Shown here piece by piece: positions 7,046 to 15,638 of a stretch of 16,784 nt of DNA; position 1 is the stretch's first letter; each line of letters starts with the position of its first letter. A model generated the notes under the pieces. That model saw only the letters and a program-made list of their open reading frames with translations, searched no databases and was not told the DNA's origin. The position numbers and the translations under genes are program-made. Source of the DNA: Alphaproteobacteria bacterium (lineage in GTDB: Bacteria; Pseudomonadota; Alphaproteobacteria; Rhodospirillales; Rhodospirillaceae); assembly GCA_003250275.1 (NCBI GenBank), contig QKGW01000071.1, positions 1 to 16,784 of the forward strand, in the 5' to 3' direction.

Positions 7046-7813
7046 ATGATTACAGTCTCCGCGTTGAATGACGTCGCCCGCGTGCGCCATGCGTTCTTCA
7101 CTCGTGACGGCGGCGTCTCGACCGGACTCTACGCCTCGCTGAACTGCGGCTACGGCTCCGGCGACGCGGCGGACAACGTCACCCAGAACCGCGCCCGCGC
7201 GATGGAGCGGATGGAGCAGCCCGCCTCGGCCCTCGTCACCGTCAACCAGCAGCACACCGCCACCGTGGTCACGGTGCGCGAACCCTGGGACGCCGCCGAC
7301 GCGCCGGTCGCCGACGCGATGGTCACCGACGTCCCCGGCATCGCGCTCGGCATCCTCACCGCCGACTGCGTGCCGGTGCTCTTCGCCGACACCGTCAAGC
7401 CGATCGTCGGCGCGGCCCACGCGGGCTGGAAGGGCGCGCTCTCGGGCGTGCTCGAAGCGACGATCGAGGCGATGGTCGCGCTCGGCGCGACTCCGGCGGA
7501 CATCACCGTCGCGGTCGGCCCGTCGATCTCGCAGCGGTCCTACGAGGTCGGCCCCGAATTCCCCGCACCGTTCCTCGCCGAGGACGCCGAGAACGAGCAG
7601 TTCTTCGCGCCGTCGCGCAAGGCCGGGCACTTCATGTTCGACCTCCCCGCCTACGTCGCGCGCAAGCTCGCGCGCCACGGCATCACCGAGGTGATCCGCA
7701 CCCCGTGCGACACCTGCCGCGAGGCCGACCGCTTCTTCAGCTACCGCCGCGCCTGCCAAACCGGCGAGCCCGACTACGGGCGCGGCCTCTCGGCAATCGT
7801 CCTGGAGCGATGA
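7046..7813 (+). CDS. pgeF: Multicopper-polyphenol-oxidase-fold purine nucleoside phosphorylase (PgeF/YfiH/LACC1 family)
   Basis: A 255-residue protein of the Cu-oxidase_4 family. The conserved metal-site residues are present: His70 in NQQHT, Cys108 in ADCVPVLFAD and His125 in AHAGWKG. GPSISQRSYEVG, DTCREADRFFSYRR and a C-terminal TGEPDYGRGLSAIVL also fit. Family members have been shown to phosphorolyse or deaminate purine nucleosides, and E. coli YfiH has been linked to peptidoglycan precursor proofreading; which applies here is unknown. The start at 7046 follows GATGGAG. The 92-bp gap after midA holds only a weak promoter-like TTGAAC-16-TACTCT (6950-6977). The stop overlaps the next start by 4 bases (ATGA). 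Confidence 0.92.
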   Translation: MITVSALNDVARVRHAFFTRDGGVSTGLYASLNCGYGSGDAADNVTQNRARAMERMEQPASALVTVNQQHTATVVTVREPWDAADAPVADAMVTDVPGIALGILTADCVPVLFADTVKPIVGAAHAGWKGALSGVLEATIEAMVALGATPADITVAVGPSISQRSYEVGPEFPAPFLAEDAENEQFFAPSRKAGHFMFDLPAYVARKLARHGITEVIRTPCDTCREADRFFSYRRACQTGEPDYGRGLSAIVLER

Positions 7814-8715
7814 CCGCGGCGCTCCGCACCGCTCTCGCCTTCGCCGCGGCGCTCGCCCTCGCCGCCTGCGACACGCCGCGCCCGTTCGGCCGCGACGCCA
7901 CCGGCACGCCCGACCTCGGCGCGCCGTCCGACGCGGTGACGATGCTCTGCGTCTCCGCCTTCCCCGGCCTTTCGCCCGAGATGTCCGCGGCGCTGCAATC
8001 GGCGCTCGCCGATGAACTCGCCAGCCGCGAGGTGCTCGCGATGCCCGCAGTGCCCTGCCCGCAGGCCGCGCCGCGCATCCTCGCCTGGGAGGCCGCGCCC
8101 GCCGCCGACGGCATCGCGCATCTGATGATCGCCCGCCCGCCCAAGGACGGCCGCCCGTTCGCGCCGGTCGCGCTCGCGCTTCCCGCCGACGCGCCCGACG
8201 CCGCACCGCGCTGGGCCGCGACCATCGCCAACCGCCTCGCCTACCGCGCGCCGCTCCAGCCCTCCGCGCGCGTCCCGTTCGACTCCGCGAGCCGCACGGA
8301 CGCGCCGCCGCCCGCCGAAACCCGGCCGCAGGCGGAAAAGGTCTACGTCGCGCTCGTCGACGGCGCGGGCGGCGACGGCAACACCCTGCTGCGCTTCGCG
8401 ATGATCGGGCACTTGCGCCGCGGCGGCTACCAGCCGGTGGTCAAGACCGGGGACCAGGCCCCCTGGGCGGTGAAGGGCGACGTCGAGATCGCCGAGGTGA
8501 ACGGCGGCGCGGCGCAGCGCATCCGCGTGACCTGGACGGTGAAGGATGCGGCGGGCAAGACCGTCGGCACCGTCAGCCAGGCCAACACCGTGCCCGCGCG
8601 CGCACTCGAACGCGGCTGGGGCCGCGCCGCCGACGCGATCGTCGCCGCCGCCCTGCCCGGAGTCGCGGATGCGATCGAGAGCGCCCGCGCCGCCCGCGAC
8701 GCTGCCAAACCGTGA
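7810..8715 (+). CDS. Putative lipoprotein of unknown function
   Basis: A 301-residue protein that I cannot assign to a named family. Residues 1-19 form a lipoprotein signal: a positive start, a hydrophobic Ala/Leu core, and a LAAC lipobox with Cys20. Asp21 follows the Cys. In E. coli that would favour inner-membrane retention, but the rule is uncertain in alphaproteobacteria. An N-terminal region (about 38-155) and a C-terminal region (about 177-292) are separated by a Pro/charged linker near 160-176. The C-terminal part has a strand-rich pattern (VKGDVEIAEV, IRVTWTVKDAAGKTVGTVSQ) followed by RGWGRAADAIVAAALPGVADAI. The ATG at 7810 overlaps the pgeF stop by 4 bases. It is a likely client of the nearby lgt product. 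Confidence 0.8.
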   Translation: MTAALRTALAFAAALALAACDTPRPFGRDATGTPDLGAPSDAVTMLCVSAFPGLSPEMSAALQSALADELASREVLAMPAVPCPQAAPRILAWEAAPAADGIAHLMIARPPKDGRPFAPVALALPADAPDAAPRWAATIANRLAYRAPLQPSARVPFDSASRTDAPPPAETRPQAEKVYVALVDGAGGDGNTLLRFAMIGHLRRGGYQPVVKTGDQAPWAVKGDVEIAEVNGGAAQRIRVTWTVKDAAGKTVGTVSQANTVPARALERGWGRAADAIVAAALPGVADAIESARAARDAAKP

Positions 8716-8722
8716 ACGCGGG

Positions 8723-8751
8723 TTTACAACCCCGCGCGGCGCTGCTAGAAA
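8723..8751 (+). promoter_or_regulatory. Candidate sigma70-type promoter for prs
   Basis: TTTACA (8723-8728; 5 of 6 to TTGACA) is followed after 17 bases by TAGAAA (8746-8751; 4 of 6 to TATAAT) in the short gap before prs. Transcription would begin near 8758, leaving about 31 bases of leader including the GGAG ribosome site. A 6-bp stem (8717-8722 with 8731-8736) overlaps the -35 but has no T-tract. Confidence 0.5.
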
Positions 8752-8788
8752 TCCCGCGATTTCCGCACCCTCTTGGAGACTTGCCGGC

Positions 8789-9721
8789 ATGAAAGTCGTC
8801 GCCTGCAACAGCAATCGCCCGCTCGCCGAGGCGATCGCGGCCTACATGAACATCGAGCTGACGAACGCCAGCATCCGCCGGTTCTCCGACATGGAAATCT
8901 TCGTCGAGATCCAGGAGAACGTGCGCGGCGAGGACGTGTTCGTCGTCCAGTCGACGTCGTTCCCGGCGAACGACAACCTGATGGAGCTGCTCATCACCCT
9001 CGATGCGCTGCGCCGCGGTTCCGCGCGCCGCATCACCGCGGTGCTGCCGTACTTCGGCTACGCCCGTCAGGACCGCAAGACCGGCCCGCGCACGCCGATC
9101 TCGGCCAAGCTCGTCGCCAACCTGATCACCGAAGCGGGCGCCAACCGCGTCGTCACCCTCGATCTCCACTCCGGGCAGATCCAGGGCTTCTTCGACATCC
9201 CGCTCGACAACCTCTATTCCGCGCCGGTGTTCTCGAAGGACATCAAGGCCCGCCTCGGCAAGGAACGGCCGATGATCGTGTCGCCCGACGTCGGCGGCGT
9301 GGTCCGCGCCCGCACCCTCGCGCGGCGCATCGACGCCGACCTCGCGATCATCGACAAGCGCCGCGAGCGCGCCGGCGTCTCCGAGGTGATGAACATCATC
9401 GGCGACGTTTCGGGCCGCGACTGCATCATGGTCGACGACATCGTCGACTCCGCCGGCACGCTCTGCAACGCCGCCCACGCGCTGATCGCCGACGGCGCCA
9501 ATTCGGTGCAGGCCTACGTCACCCACGGCGTGCTTTCGGGCGCCGCGGTCGAGCGCGTCACCAAGTCGCCGCTCGAAGCGATGATCATCACCGACAGCAT
9601 CCAGCCGACCGAGGCGGTCAAGGCCTCCGACAAGTTCCGCGCGATCTCGATCGCGCCGCTGTTGGCCGAGGCGATCACCCGCGTGTCGGAAGAGCGTTCG
9701 GTTTCCAGCCTGTTCGATTGA
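8789..9721 (+). CDS. prs: Ribose-phosphate pyrophosphokinase
   Basis: A 310-residue enzyme that makes PRPP from ribose 5-phosphate and ATP, feeding purine, pyrimidine, His, Trp and NAD synthesis. RFSDMEIFVEIQENVRGEDVF, PYFGYARQDRK, the divalent-cation site with His127 (DLHSGQIQGFFD), the flexible-loop KRR (190-192) and the PRPP-binding loop around Asp216-Thr224 (DDIVDSAGT) are all intact. The length equals the bacterial standard. The ATG at 8789 has GGAG about 10 bases upstream; a longer frame upstream only overlaps the lipoprotein gene. It has its own promoter candidate and is followed by a strong terminator, so it may be a single-gene unit within the block. Confidence 0.97.
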   Translation: MKVVACNSNRPLAEAIAAYMNIELTNASIRRFSDMEIFVEIQENVRGEDVFVVQSTSFPANDNLMELLITLDALRRGSARRITAVLPYFGYARQDRKTGPRTPISAKLVANLITEAGANRVVTLDLHSGQIQGFFDIPLDNLYSAPVFSKDIKARLGKERPMIVSPDVGGVVRARTLARRIDADLAIIDKRRERAGVSEVMNIIGDVSGRDCIMVDDIVDSAGTLCNAAHALIADGANSVQAYVTHGVLSGAAVERVTKSPLEAMIITDSIQPTEAVKASDKFRAISIAPLLAEAITRVSEERSVSSLFD

Positions 9722-9757
9722 CCGGCGGGCGGAAAGAGCGTAAAGACACCCACTTCG

Positions 9758-9782
9758 CCGCCCGGCGCGCCGGGCGGTTTTT
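9758..9782 (+). terminator. Intrinsic terminator between prs and rplY
   Basis: A perfect 8-bp GC stem, CCGCCCGG (9758-9765) and CCGGGCGG (9770-9777), encloses a CGCG loop and is followed by five T (9778-9782). It is 36 bases after the prs stop and 57 bases before the rplY start. Its position would end prs transcripts, or attenuate read-through into rplY-pth-ychF. Confidence 0.85.
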
Positions 9783-9839
9783 GGGCGTCGGCACCCCTGG
9801 AGGCCGGCGCCAACCATGACGACCAAGGAGAATTCAGTC

Positions 9840-10448
9840 ATGAAGTCCACGACTTTGACCGCTTTCAAGCGGGAACGGGCCGGTAAGGGGGCAGCTCGTG
9901 CGGTGCGGGATCAGGGTTTGATCCCGGGCGTCATCTATGGTGACAAGCAGCCGCCGGTGCTCTTCTCGATCGATCCGCGTCAGCTGCTCACCCAGATGGC
10001 CCGTCCGGGCTTCTGGACCCACCAGTTCGAAATCGACGTCGACGGCGAAAAGACCCTGACGATGTGCCAGGATATCCAGGTGCATCCGGTCTCCGACCGT
10101 CCGATCCACGTCGACTTCCTGCGCATCAACGCCGAATCGACCGTCGAAGTCGACGTGCCGGTGAAGTTCGTCAACGAAGAGCGTTCGCCGGGCCTGAAGC
10201 GCGGCGGCGTGCTCAACGTCGTGCGCCACGAAGTCGAAGTGGTGTGCAAGGCCGATGCGGTTCCGGAAGTGCTGGTCGCCGATCTGACCGGTCTCGATGT
10301 CGGCGATTCGCTGCACATCTCCGCGATCGCCCTGCCGGCCGGCGTGAAGCCGACCATCGAGCGCGACTTCACCGTCGCCACCATCGTCGCGCCGAGCGGC
10401 CTCAAGAGCGAGGAAGCCGCCGCCGAGGGTGAGGAAGACAAGGCGTAA
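9840..10448 (+). CDS. rplY: 50S ribosomal protein L25/general stress protein Ctc
   Basis: A 202-residue long-form L25 (TL5/Ctc) that binds 5S rRNA in the large subunit. The N-terminal L25 domain (about 1-95) shows RERAGKGAARAVRDQGLIPGVIYG and ends in QDIQVHPVSDRPIHVDFLRI. The C-terminal beta domain (about 98-185) follows with RGGVLNVVRHEVEV. An acidic Glu/Ala tail closes the protein. The ATG at 9840 has AAGGAG at a good distance. The in-frame ATG at 9816 would add eight residues but its GGAGG is about 12 bases away. Codon choice is less extreme in GC than in neighbouring genes (TTG, GGT and GTT occur), as expected for a highly expressed gene. pth follows after 24 bp. Confidence 0.95.
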   Translation: MKSTTLTAFKRERAGKGAARAVRDQGLIPGVIYGDKQPPVLFSIDPRQLLTQMARPGFWTHQFEIDVDGEKTLTMCQDIQVHPVSDRPIHVDFLRINAESTVEVDVPVKFVNEERSPGLKRGGVLNVVRHEVEVVCKADAVPEVLVADLTGLDVGDSLHISAIALPAGVKPTIERDFTVATIVAPSGLKSEEAAAEGEEDKA

Positions 10449-10472
10449 TCCGCCTTCTGCCGGGAGCGGGCC

Positions 10473-11098
10473 ATGCTGCTCATCGTCGGATTGGGCAATC
10501 CGGGAACGGAATACGCCCGCAACCGGCACAATATCGGATTCATGGCGGTGGACGAAATCGCCCGCCGCCATGGCTTCTCCTCCTGGAGGGTCCGCAACCA
10601 GGGGCTCGCCGCCGAAGGCGAGATCGCGGGCGAGCGCGTAATGCTGCTCAAACCGCAGACCTACATGAACAAATCCGGCGCCTGCGTCGGCCCCACCGCG
10701 CGCTTCTTCAAGATCCCCCCCGGCGACGTCATCGTCCTCCACGACGAGCTCGACCTCGCGCCCGGCAAGGTGCGGGTCAAGACCGGCGGCGGCGCGGCGG
10801 GTCACAACGGCCTCCGGAGCATCGCCGAACTGTTTTCCAACGACACCCGGCGGGTGCGTCTCGGCATCGGCCATCCGGGCGACAAGGACCGCGTCGCGGG
10901 CTACGTCCTCTCGGATTTCGCCAAGGCCGAGCAGACCTGGCTCGAACCTTTGATCGACGCGGTCGGCCAGGCCGCGCCGCTCCTGATCAAGCGCGACGAC
11001 GCGGGCTTCGCCAGCCGCGTCGCGCTGCTCACCCAGCCGCCCAAGCCGAAGAAACCGAAACCGGGCGAAACCGCCCCGCGAACTGACGGAGACACCTG

Positions 11099-11099
<1 letters not shown>
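10473..11099 (+). CDS. pth: Peptidyl-tRNA hydrolase
   Basis: A 208-residue Pth enzyme that frees tRNA from peptidyl-tRNA that has dropped off ribosomes. The substrate and catalytic residues are present: Asn9 in GLGNPG, catalytic His19 in NRHNIGF, Asn66 in YMNKSG, Asp91 in LHDELDL and Asn112 in GGAAGHNGLRS. The last 20 or so residues form a Pro/Lys-rich tail (PPKPKKPKPGE) beyond the catalytic domain. The ATG at 10473 has GGAG nearby. The stop overlaps the ychF start by one base (TGATG), so the two are likely translationally coupled. The rplY-pth-ychF order is widespread in proteobacteria. Confidence 0.97.
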
Positions 11100-12199
<1,100 letters not shown>

Positions 12200-12218
12200 C
12201 GCAGGCGCGCGGAAACCG

Positions 12219-12246
12219 AAAAAGGCCGGGGAAACCCGGCCTTTTT
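12219..12246. terminator. Symmetric (bidirectional) intrinsic terminator
   Basis: A-tract 12219-12223, GGCCGGG (12224-12230), loop GAAA, CCCGGCC (12235-12241), then five T (12242-12246). The A and T tracts on both flanks mean it should work in both directions. It sits between the convergent ychF and the EamA-type gene, whose stop is 6 bases away. Confidence 0.9.
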
Positions 12247-12251
12247 CGCAT

Positions 12252-13166
12252 TCAGATCTTCACGCCCTTGCGGCTTTCGCGCCAGAGGATGACGAGACCG
12301 GAGGTGACGACGATCGCCGCGCCGACGAACACGTGCGCCGCGGGCATGTCGCCCCAGACCGCCCAGCCCGCGAGGGTCGACCAGATCAGGCTGACGTAGT
12401 TGAACGGGCTCACCACCGCCACCGGCGCGAGCGAGAACGCGCGGGTCATGAAGTGCTGGCCGAAACCGCCCGAAAGCCCCATGCCGACGAGCATCAGCCA
12501 GTCCCAACCGTGCGGCGTAACCCACACGAACGGCAGCGGCAACGCGGTGAACAGCGAGGCGAACAGGGCGAAGTAGAAGACGATCGCGACCGGCTTGTCG
12601 GTGCGGTTGAGCTGGCGGATGGTGATCATCGCGAGCGCCGCCACCGCCGCCCCGCCGATCGCCACCAGCGCGCCCGGGGTGAGGAACCCCGCGCCGGGTT
12701 TGACGATCACCAGCACGCCGACGAAGCCGACGAGCACCGCGCTCCAGCGCCACGGCCCGACCTTCTCGCCGAGGAGCGGCACCGAGAGCGCGGTGATCAC
12801 CAGCGGCGACATGAACGAGATCGACACCGCGTTGGCGAGCGGCATCATCGCGTAGGAGGCGAACCCGAGCATCATCGCGACGACGCCGAGCACGGCGCGC
12901 CAGATGTGCCCCGAGATGCGCTTGACCTTGAGCACCCGCCAGTCGCCGTGCGCCGCCACCATCAGGCACGCGGGAATGAGGGCGAAGAAATTGCGGAAGA
13001 AACTGATCTCGTAGACCGAGTAGCGGTCGGAGAGGAGCTTCACCAGAACCCAGAGGCTGGCGAACAGCATCGTCGAGATCACGATCATCGCGATGCCGCG
13101 TTTGGGGTCGTCCGCGGGCACGGGTTCGAAGTTGCCGACGGGGGCCGCGGCGGAGGGGACGAGCAC
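12252..13166 (-). CDS. EamA/DMT-superfamily permease
   Basis: A 304-residue protein with ten predicted membrane helices (about 24-44, 53-72, 87-106, 110-130, 138-156, 162-184, 193-213, 220-242, 251-270, 273-293) forming two EamA repeats. FFRNFFALIP in the first repeat and SPLVITALSVPLLGEKVG are typical of the drug/metabolite transporter superfamily. PFNYVSLIWSTLAGWAVWGD is the matching segment of the second repeat. The substrate cannot be read from sequence; relatives move amino acids, purines or other metabolites, usually outward. The start is a GTG at 13166 with AAGGA upstream; no later ATG preserves the first helix as well. It diverges from the hydrolase gene across a 145-bp gap in which I found no convincing promoter. 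Confidence 0.88.
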   Translation of the reverse strand: MLVPSAAAPVGNFEPVPADDPKRGIAMIVISTMLFASLWVLVKLLSDRYSVYEISFFRNFFALIPACLMVAAHGDWRVLKVKRISGHIWRAVLGVVAMMLGFASYAMMPLANAVSISFMSPLVITALSVPLLGEKVGPWRWSAVLVGFVGVLVIVKPGAGFLTPGALVAIGGAAVAALAMITIRQLNRTDKPVAIVFYFALFASLFTALPLPFVWVTPHGWDWLMLVGMGLSGGFGQHFMTRAFSLAPVAVVSPFNYVSLIWSTLAGWAVWGDMPAAHVFVGAAIVVTSGLVILWRESRKGVKI

Positions 13167-13311
13167 GGTAGAAGTCCTTTGGCGGGTTGACGGCGAATGC
13201 GCCGCAAGCGAGCATAGTCAATGGGGATTTTTCTCCCACCGTTCAAGCGCATCGCGTGCAGCCCTGCCATTCCCCGCACGCCGTGCCATCCCTGCCAAGG
13301 AGTTTCTGTAG

Positions 13312-13974
13312 ATGGGCGCGATCGTGCACCTGACCGCCGAGGACGGGCACCGCTTTTCAGCCTACCGCGCCGACCCGATCGGTACGCCGCGGGGCGGCAT
13401 CGTGCTGCTGCACGAAATCTACGGCGTCAACACCCACATCCGCGGCCTCGCCGACGCGCTCGCCGACGAGGGCTACGCGGTGCGCGTGCCCGCGCTGTTC
13501 GACCGCGGCGAGAAGGGCGTGGAGCTCGACTACGCCGACGCGGGCACCGAACACGGCCGCCACCTGCGCGACGCGATCGGCTGGGACGCGCCGCTCAAGG
13601 ACATCGCCACCTGCGCGCAGCTGCTGCGCCCGTTCGGCAAGGTCGGCGTGGTCGGCGAGAGCTACGGCGCGACCCTCGGCTGGCGCGCCGCCGCCGACCT
13701 GCCGCTCGCCTGCGCGGTGCTCGGCTCGCCGAGCCACCTCGGCCTGTTCGCGCGCGAGACGCCGCTCTGCCCGGTGCTGTTCCACTTCGGCGTCGCGGAT
13801 CCGGCGACGCCGCCCGAACTGCGCGAGAGCATCCGCGGCGTGCCGGGGGTGGTCGCGTTCGACTACGACGCCGGGCACGCCTTCACCTGCCCGCAGCGCG
13901 CGGGCTTCGACCTGCTCGCGACGCGCGCCGCCGAGCGCCGCACCTTCGAGTTCCTCGCGCGCCACATCGGATGA
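13312..13974 (+). CDS. Dienelactone hydrolase-family protein
   Basis: A 220-residue alpha/beta hydrolase. HEIYGVN (34-40) holds the family Glu35, followed by DALADEGYAVRVPALFDR (47-64). The nucleophile elbow is GESYG with Ser117, the acid is Asp163 in FGVADPATP, and the base is His189 in AGHAF. The classical dienelactone hydrolase uses Cys at the nucleophile; here it is Ser, so ordinary esterase or lactonase activity on an unknown substrate is at least as likely. Real dienelactone turnover is not supported by neighbours, as no chlorocatechol genes are present. The ATG at 13312 has AAGGAG about 11 bases upstream. A terminator begins just after the stop. Confidence 0.88.
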   Translation: MGAIVHLTAEDGHRFSAYRADPIGTPRGGIVLLHEIYGVNTHIRGLADALADEGYAVRVPALFDRGEKGVELDYADAGTEHGRHLRDAIGWDAPLKDIATCAQLLRPFGKVGVVGESYGATLGWRAAADLPLACAVLGSPSHLGLFARETPLCPVLFHFGVADPATPPELRESIRGVPGVVAFDYDAGHAFTCPQRAGFDLLATRAAERRTFEFLARHIG

Positions 13975-13979
13975 GGAAA

Positions 13980-14002
13980 GGGCCGGTTTCCCGGCCCTTT
14001 TT
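13980..14002 (+). terminator. Intrinsic terminator after the hydrolase gene
   Basis: GGGCCGG (13980-13986), loop TTTC, CCGGCCC (13991-13997), then five T (13998-14002). Three A (13977-13979) before the stem can extend it and may give weak function in the opposite direction for the convergent VOC gene, whose stop begins 2 bases further on. Confidence 0.88.
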
Positions 14003-14004
14003 CG

Positions 14005-14868
14005 TCACTCGCAGAATTCGATCAGGGTGCCCAGGGTTTCCGAAGGCGGCACGCGGATCATCCCCTCCTTGAGCATCCGGAAGGCGACGCGGTTGCCCGC
14101 GAGCACGCGCGCGGTCTCCTCGATGTCGCGCACCTTGAGGCCGATCGCCACCGGCGCGGGCGGCGCGGGCGCGTGATCGAGCTCGACATCGGGGTGGAGC
14201 TGGGTGAGCTGGTCGGGCGAGCAGAGGAAGATGGTGTGATCACCCAGGTGCACCGCCACGGTGTGATCGGTGATCGCGGCGACGCCCGCGCCGAAGAAGC
14301 TCTCGTAGGCATCCTTCGCCACCATCGGATCCTCGACGATGAGGGTGAGCGAATCGATGCCGATCACGCCGTTGGGGTGGTTCATCCAGCCCGGTTGACG
14401 CACCGCGTCGGGCGAGAGGTGCTGGGCGACGAACGCCGACAGGCCGACGAGCGCGTCGGCGGGCAGGCGCACCATCGAGAGCGCCGCGCGAATCGGGTGC
14501 GGCTTGGCGCCGATGATGCGGTAGACCGACTGCGGCGGGTCCGCCTTCACCCCCTTGCGCACCAGGAGCTGGTGCGTCGTCGCGCCGTCGTCGGTGTGGA
14601 AGGCCACCGCCATCACGCCGTTGCCGAGGGTATCGAGGGACTTCTTCAGGCGGCGGCGCAGCTCGCTGTCGGCGGCTTCGGAGGAAAAGCCGACGAGTTC
14701 GAGGTAGTCGTGCGGCATCATGATGCAGTGGTTGCCGGTGCCCATCCCTTCGTGCTGGCCGTAAGGCGTCAGCGCGAAGCCGAGGCGGGCGTAGGTGTCC
14801 ACCGCTTCTTCAAGGGATTTGACGCCGACGACGATGTGGTCGATGCCGGTGATGGTTTTCGCAGCCAT
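14005..14868 (-). CDS. Glyoxalase-like VOC-superfamily protein
   Basis: A 287-residue two-part protein of the Glyoxalase_3 type. The N-terminal module shows GIDHIVVGVKSLEEAVDTY with His11, then GTGNHCIMM with His47, and YLELVGF with Glu57, the usual metal-side positions of vicinal-oxygen-chelate enzymes. The C-terminal module restarts at IDSLTLIVEDPMVAKDAYESFFG (about 171-193) and ends ETLGTLIEFCE. The substrate is unknown; this subgroup is annotated only by fold. The ATG at 14868 is the first plausible start, with a weak GGGGG site about 11 bases upstream. The 119 bp between it and the aldolase stop holds no convincing terminator or promoter. Confidence 0.85.
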   Translation of the reverse strand: MAAKTITGIDHIVVGVKSLEEAVDTYARLGFALTPYGQHEGMGTGNHCIMMPHDYLELVGFSSEAADSELRRRLKKSLDTLGNGVMAVAFHTDDGATTHQLLVRKGVKADPPQSVYRIIGAKPHPIRAALSMVRLPADALVGLSAFVAQHLSPDAVRQPGWMNHPNGVIGIDSLTLIVEDPMVAKDAYESFFGAGVAAITDHTVAVHLGDHTIFLCSPDQLTQLHPDVELDHAPAPPAPVAIGLKVRDIEETARVLAGNRVAFRMLKEGMIRVPPSETLGTLIEFCE

Positions 14869-14987
14869 GATGAGATACGCCCCCAGAGGTCGGCAGGAAG
14901 GAACGTCGAGGATACTCCGAAGCCGCGCGCGAGGCGAGTCCGGGGGCGAAAAATTGTCTCGTTACGCTTTGGTTGCAGCGCCCGGGA

Positions 14988-15638
14988 TCACGCCTTGCGC
15001 GGTTGGCCGTAGGTGCGGAACTTCTCCAGCACGCGGTCCATCTCGGCGTCGTCGAGCACGATCGGCTCGCCGATCTGGAGCACCCGCCAAAACTGCTCGG
15101 CGAGTTCCTCGACCTCCTGCGCGAGCTTGAGCGCGGCGTCGAGGTTGGGGCCGGTCGCGATCATGCCGTGGTTGGCAAGCAGGCAGGCGCGGCGGCCTTC
15201 GAGCGCTGCGAGCGCCGCGTCGGAAAGCTCCTGGGTGCCGAAGGTGGCGTAACGCGAACAGCGGATGTCCTTCCCGCCCGCGACCGCGATCATGTAGTGG
15301 AACGCCGGAATGTCGCGGCGCTGGCAGGCGATCGCGGTGCAGAACGGCGCGTGGGTGTGGATCACCGCGCCGACGTCGGGGCGGTTGACGTAGATGTCGC
15401 GGTGGAAGCGCCACTCCGACGAGGGCGCGGCCTCGCCGTGGAAATTGCCGCGGCCGTCGATCTCGACCATCAGCGCGGGCGCGAGGCGGGCCGCCGGAAC
15501 CCCCGAGGGGGTGATCATCAGGCCGTCGTCGAAGCGCACCGAGACGTTGCCCGCGGTGCCCTTGTTGAGGCCGATGCGGGTGAGATCGGAGGCGACGCGC
15601 AGCAGGTCGAAGCGCAGGGTGCGGGGCGGCAGGCTCAT
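14988..15638 (-). CDS. Class II aldolase/FucA-like, probable Ald2 of the DHAP shunt
   Basis: A 216-residue zinc aldolase of the FucA/aldolase_II family. The phosphate-site GTAGNVS is at 27-33, catalytic-position Glu75 is in SSEWRFHRDIY, and the zinc ligands are His94 and His96 in HTHAPFC and His157 in LLANHGMI. The segment YATFGTQELSDAALAAL is closer to fuculose-phosphate-type aldolases than to MtnB dehydratase. The ATGA overlap with mtnA points to cleavage of 5-methylthioribulose 1-phosphate, or the 5-deoxy analogue, to DHAP plus an aldehyde, as known for R. rubrum Ald2. The specificity is inferred from context, and fuculose-phosphate aldolase or MtnB remain alternatives. The ATG at 15638 is fixed by the overlap. 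Confidence 0.85.
   Translation of the reverse strand: MSLPPRTLRFDLLRVASDLTRIGLNKGTAGNVSVRFDDGLMITPSGVPAARLAPALMVEIDGRGNFHGEAAPSSEWRFHRDIYVNRPDVGAVIHTHAPFCTAIACQRRDIPAFHYMIAVAGGKDIRCSRYATFGTQELSDAALAALEGRRACLLANHGMIATGPNLDAALKLAQEVEELAEQFWRVLQIGEPIVLDDAEMDRVLEKFRTYGQPRKA

Noticed and set aside
8717..8736. Small stem between the lipoprotein gene and prs as a terminator.
   Set aside because: The stem is six pairs with an 8-base loop and no T-tract; it overlaps the prs promoter candidate instead.
9816..9839. Upstream ATG adding eight residues to L25.
   Set aside because: The AAGGAG is correctly spaced only for 9840, and the added residues precede the conserved L25 beginning. It is not fully excluded.
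13167..13311. TTGACG followed by CATAGT as a promoter for the hydrolase gene.
   Set aside because: The spacing is 20 bases, outside the useful range; no better pair was found on either strand of this gap.
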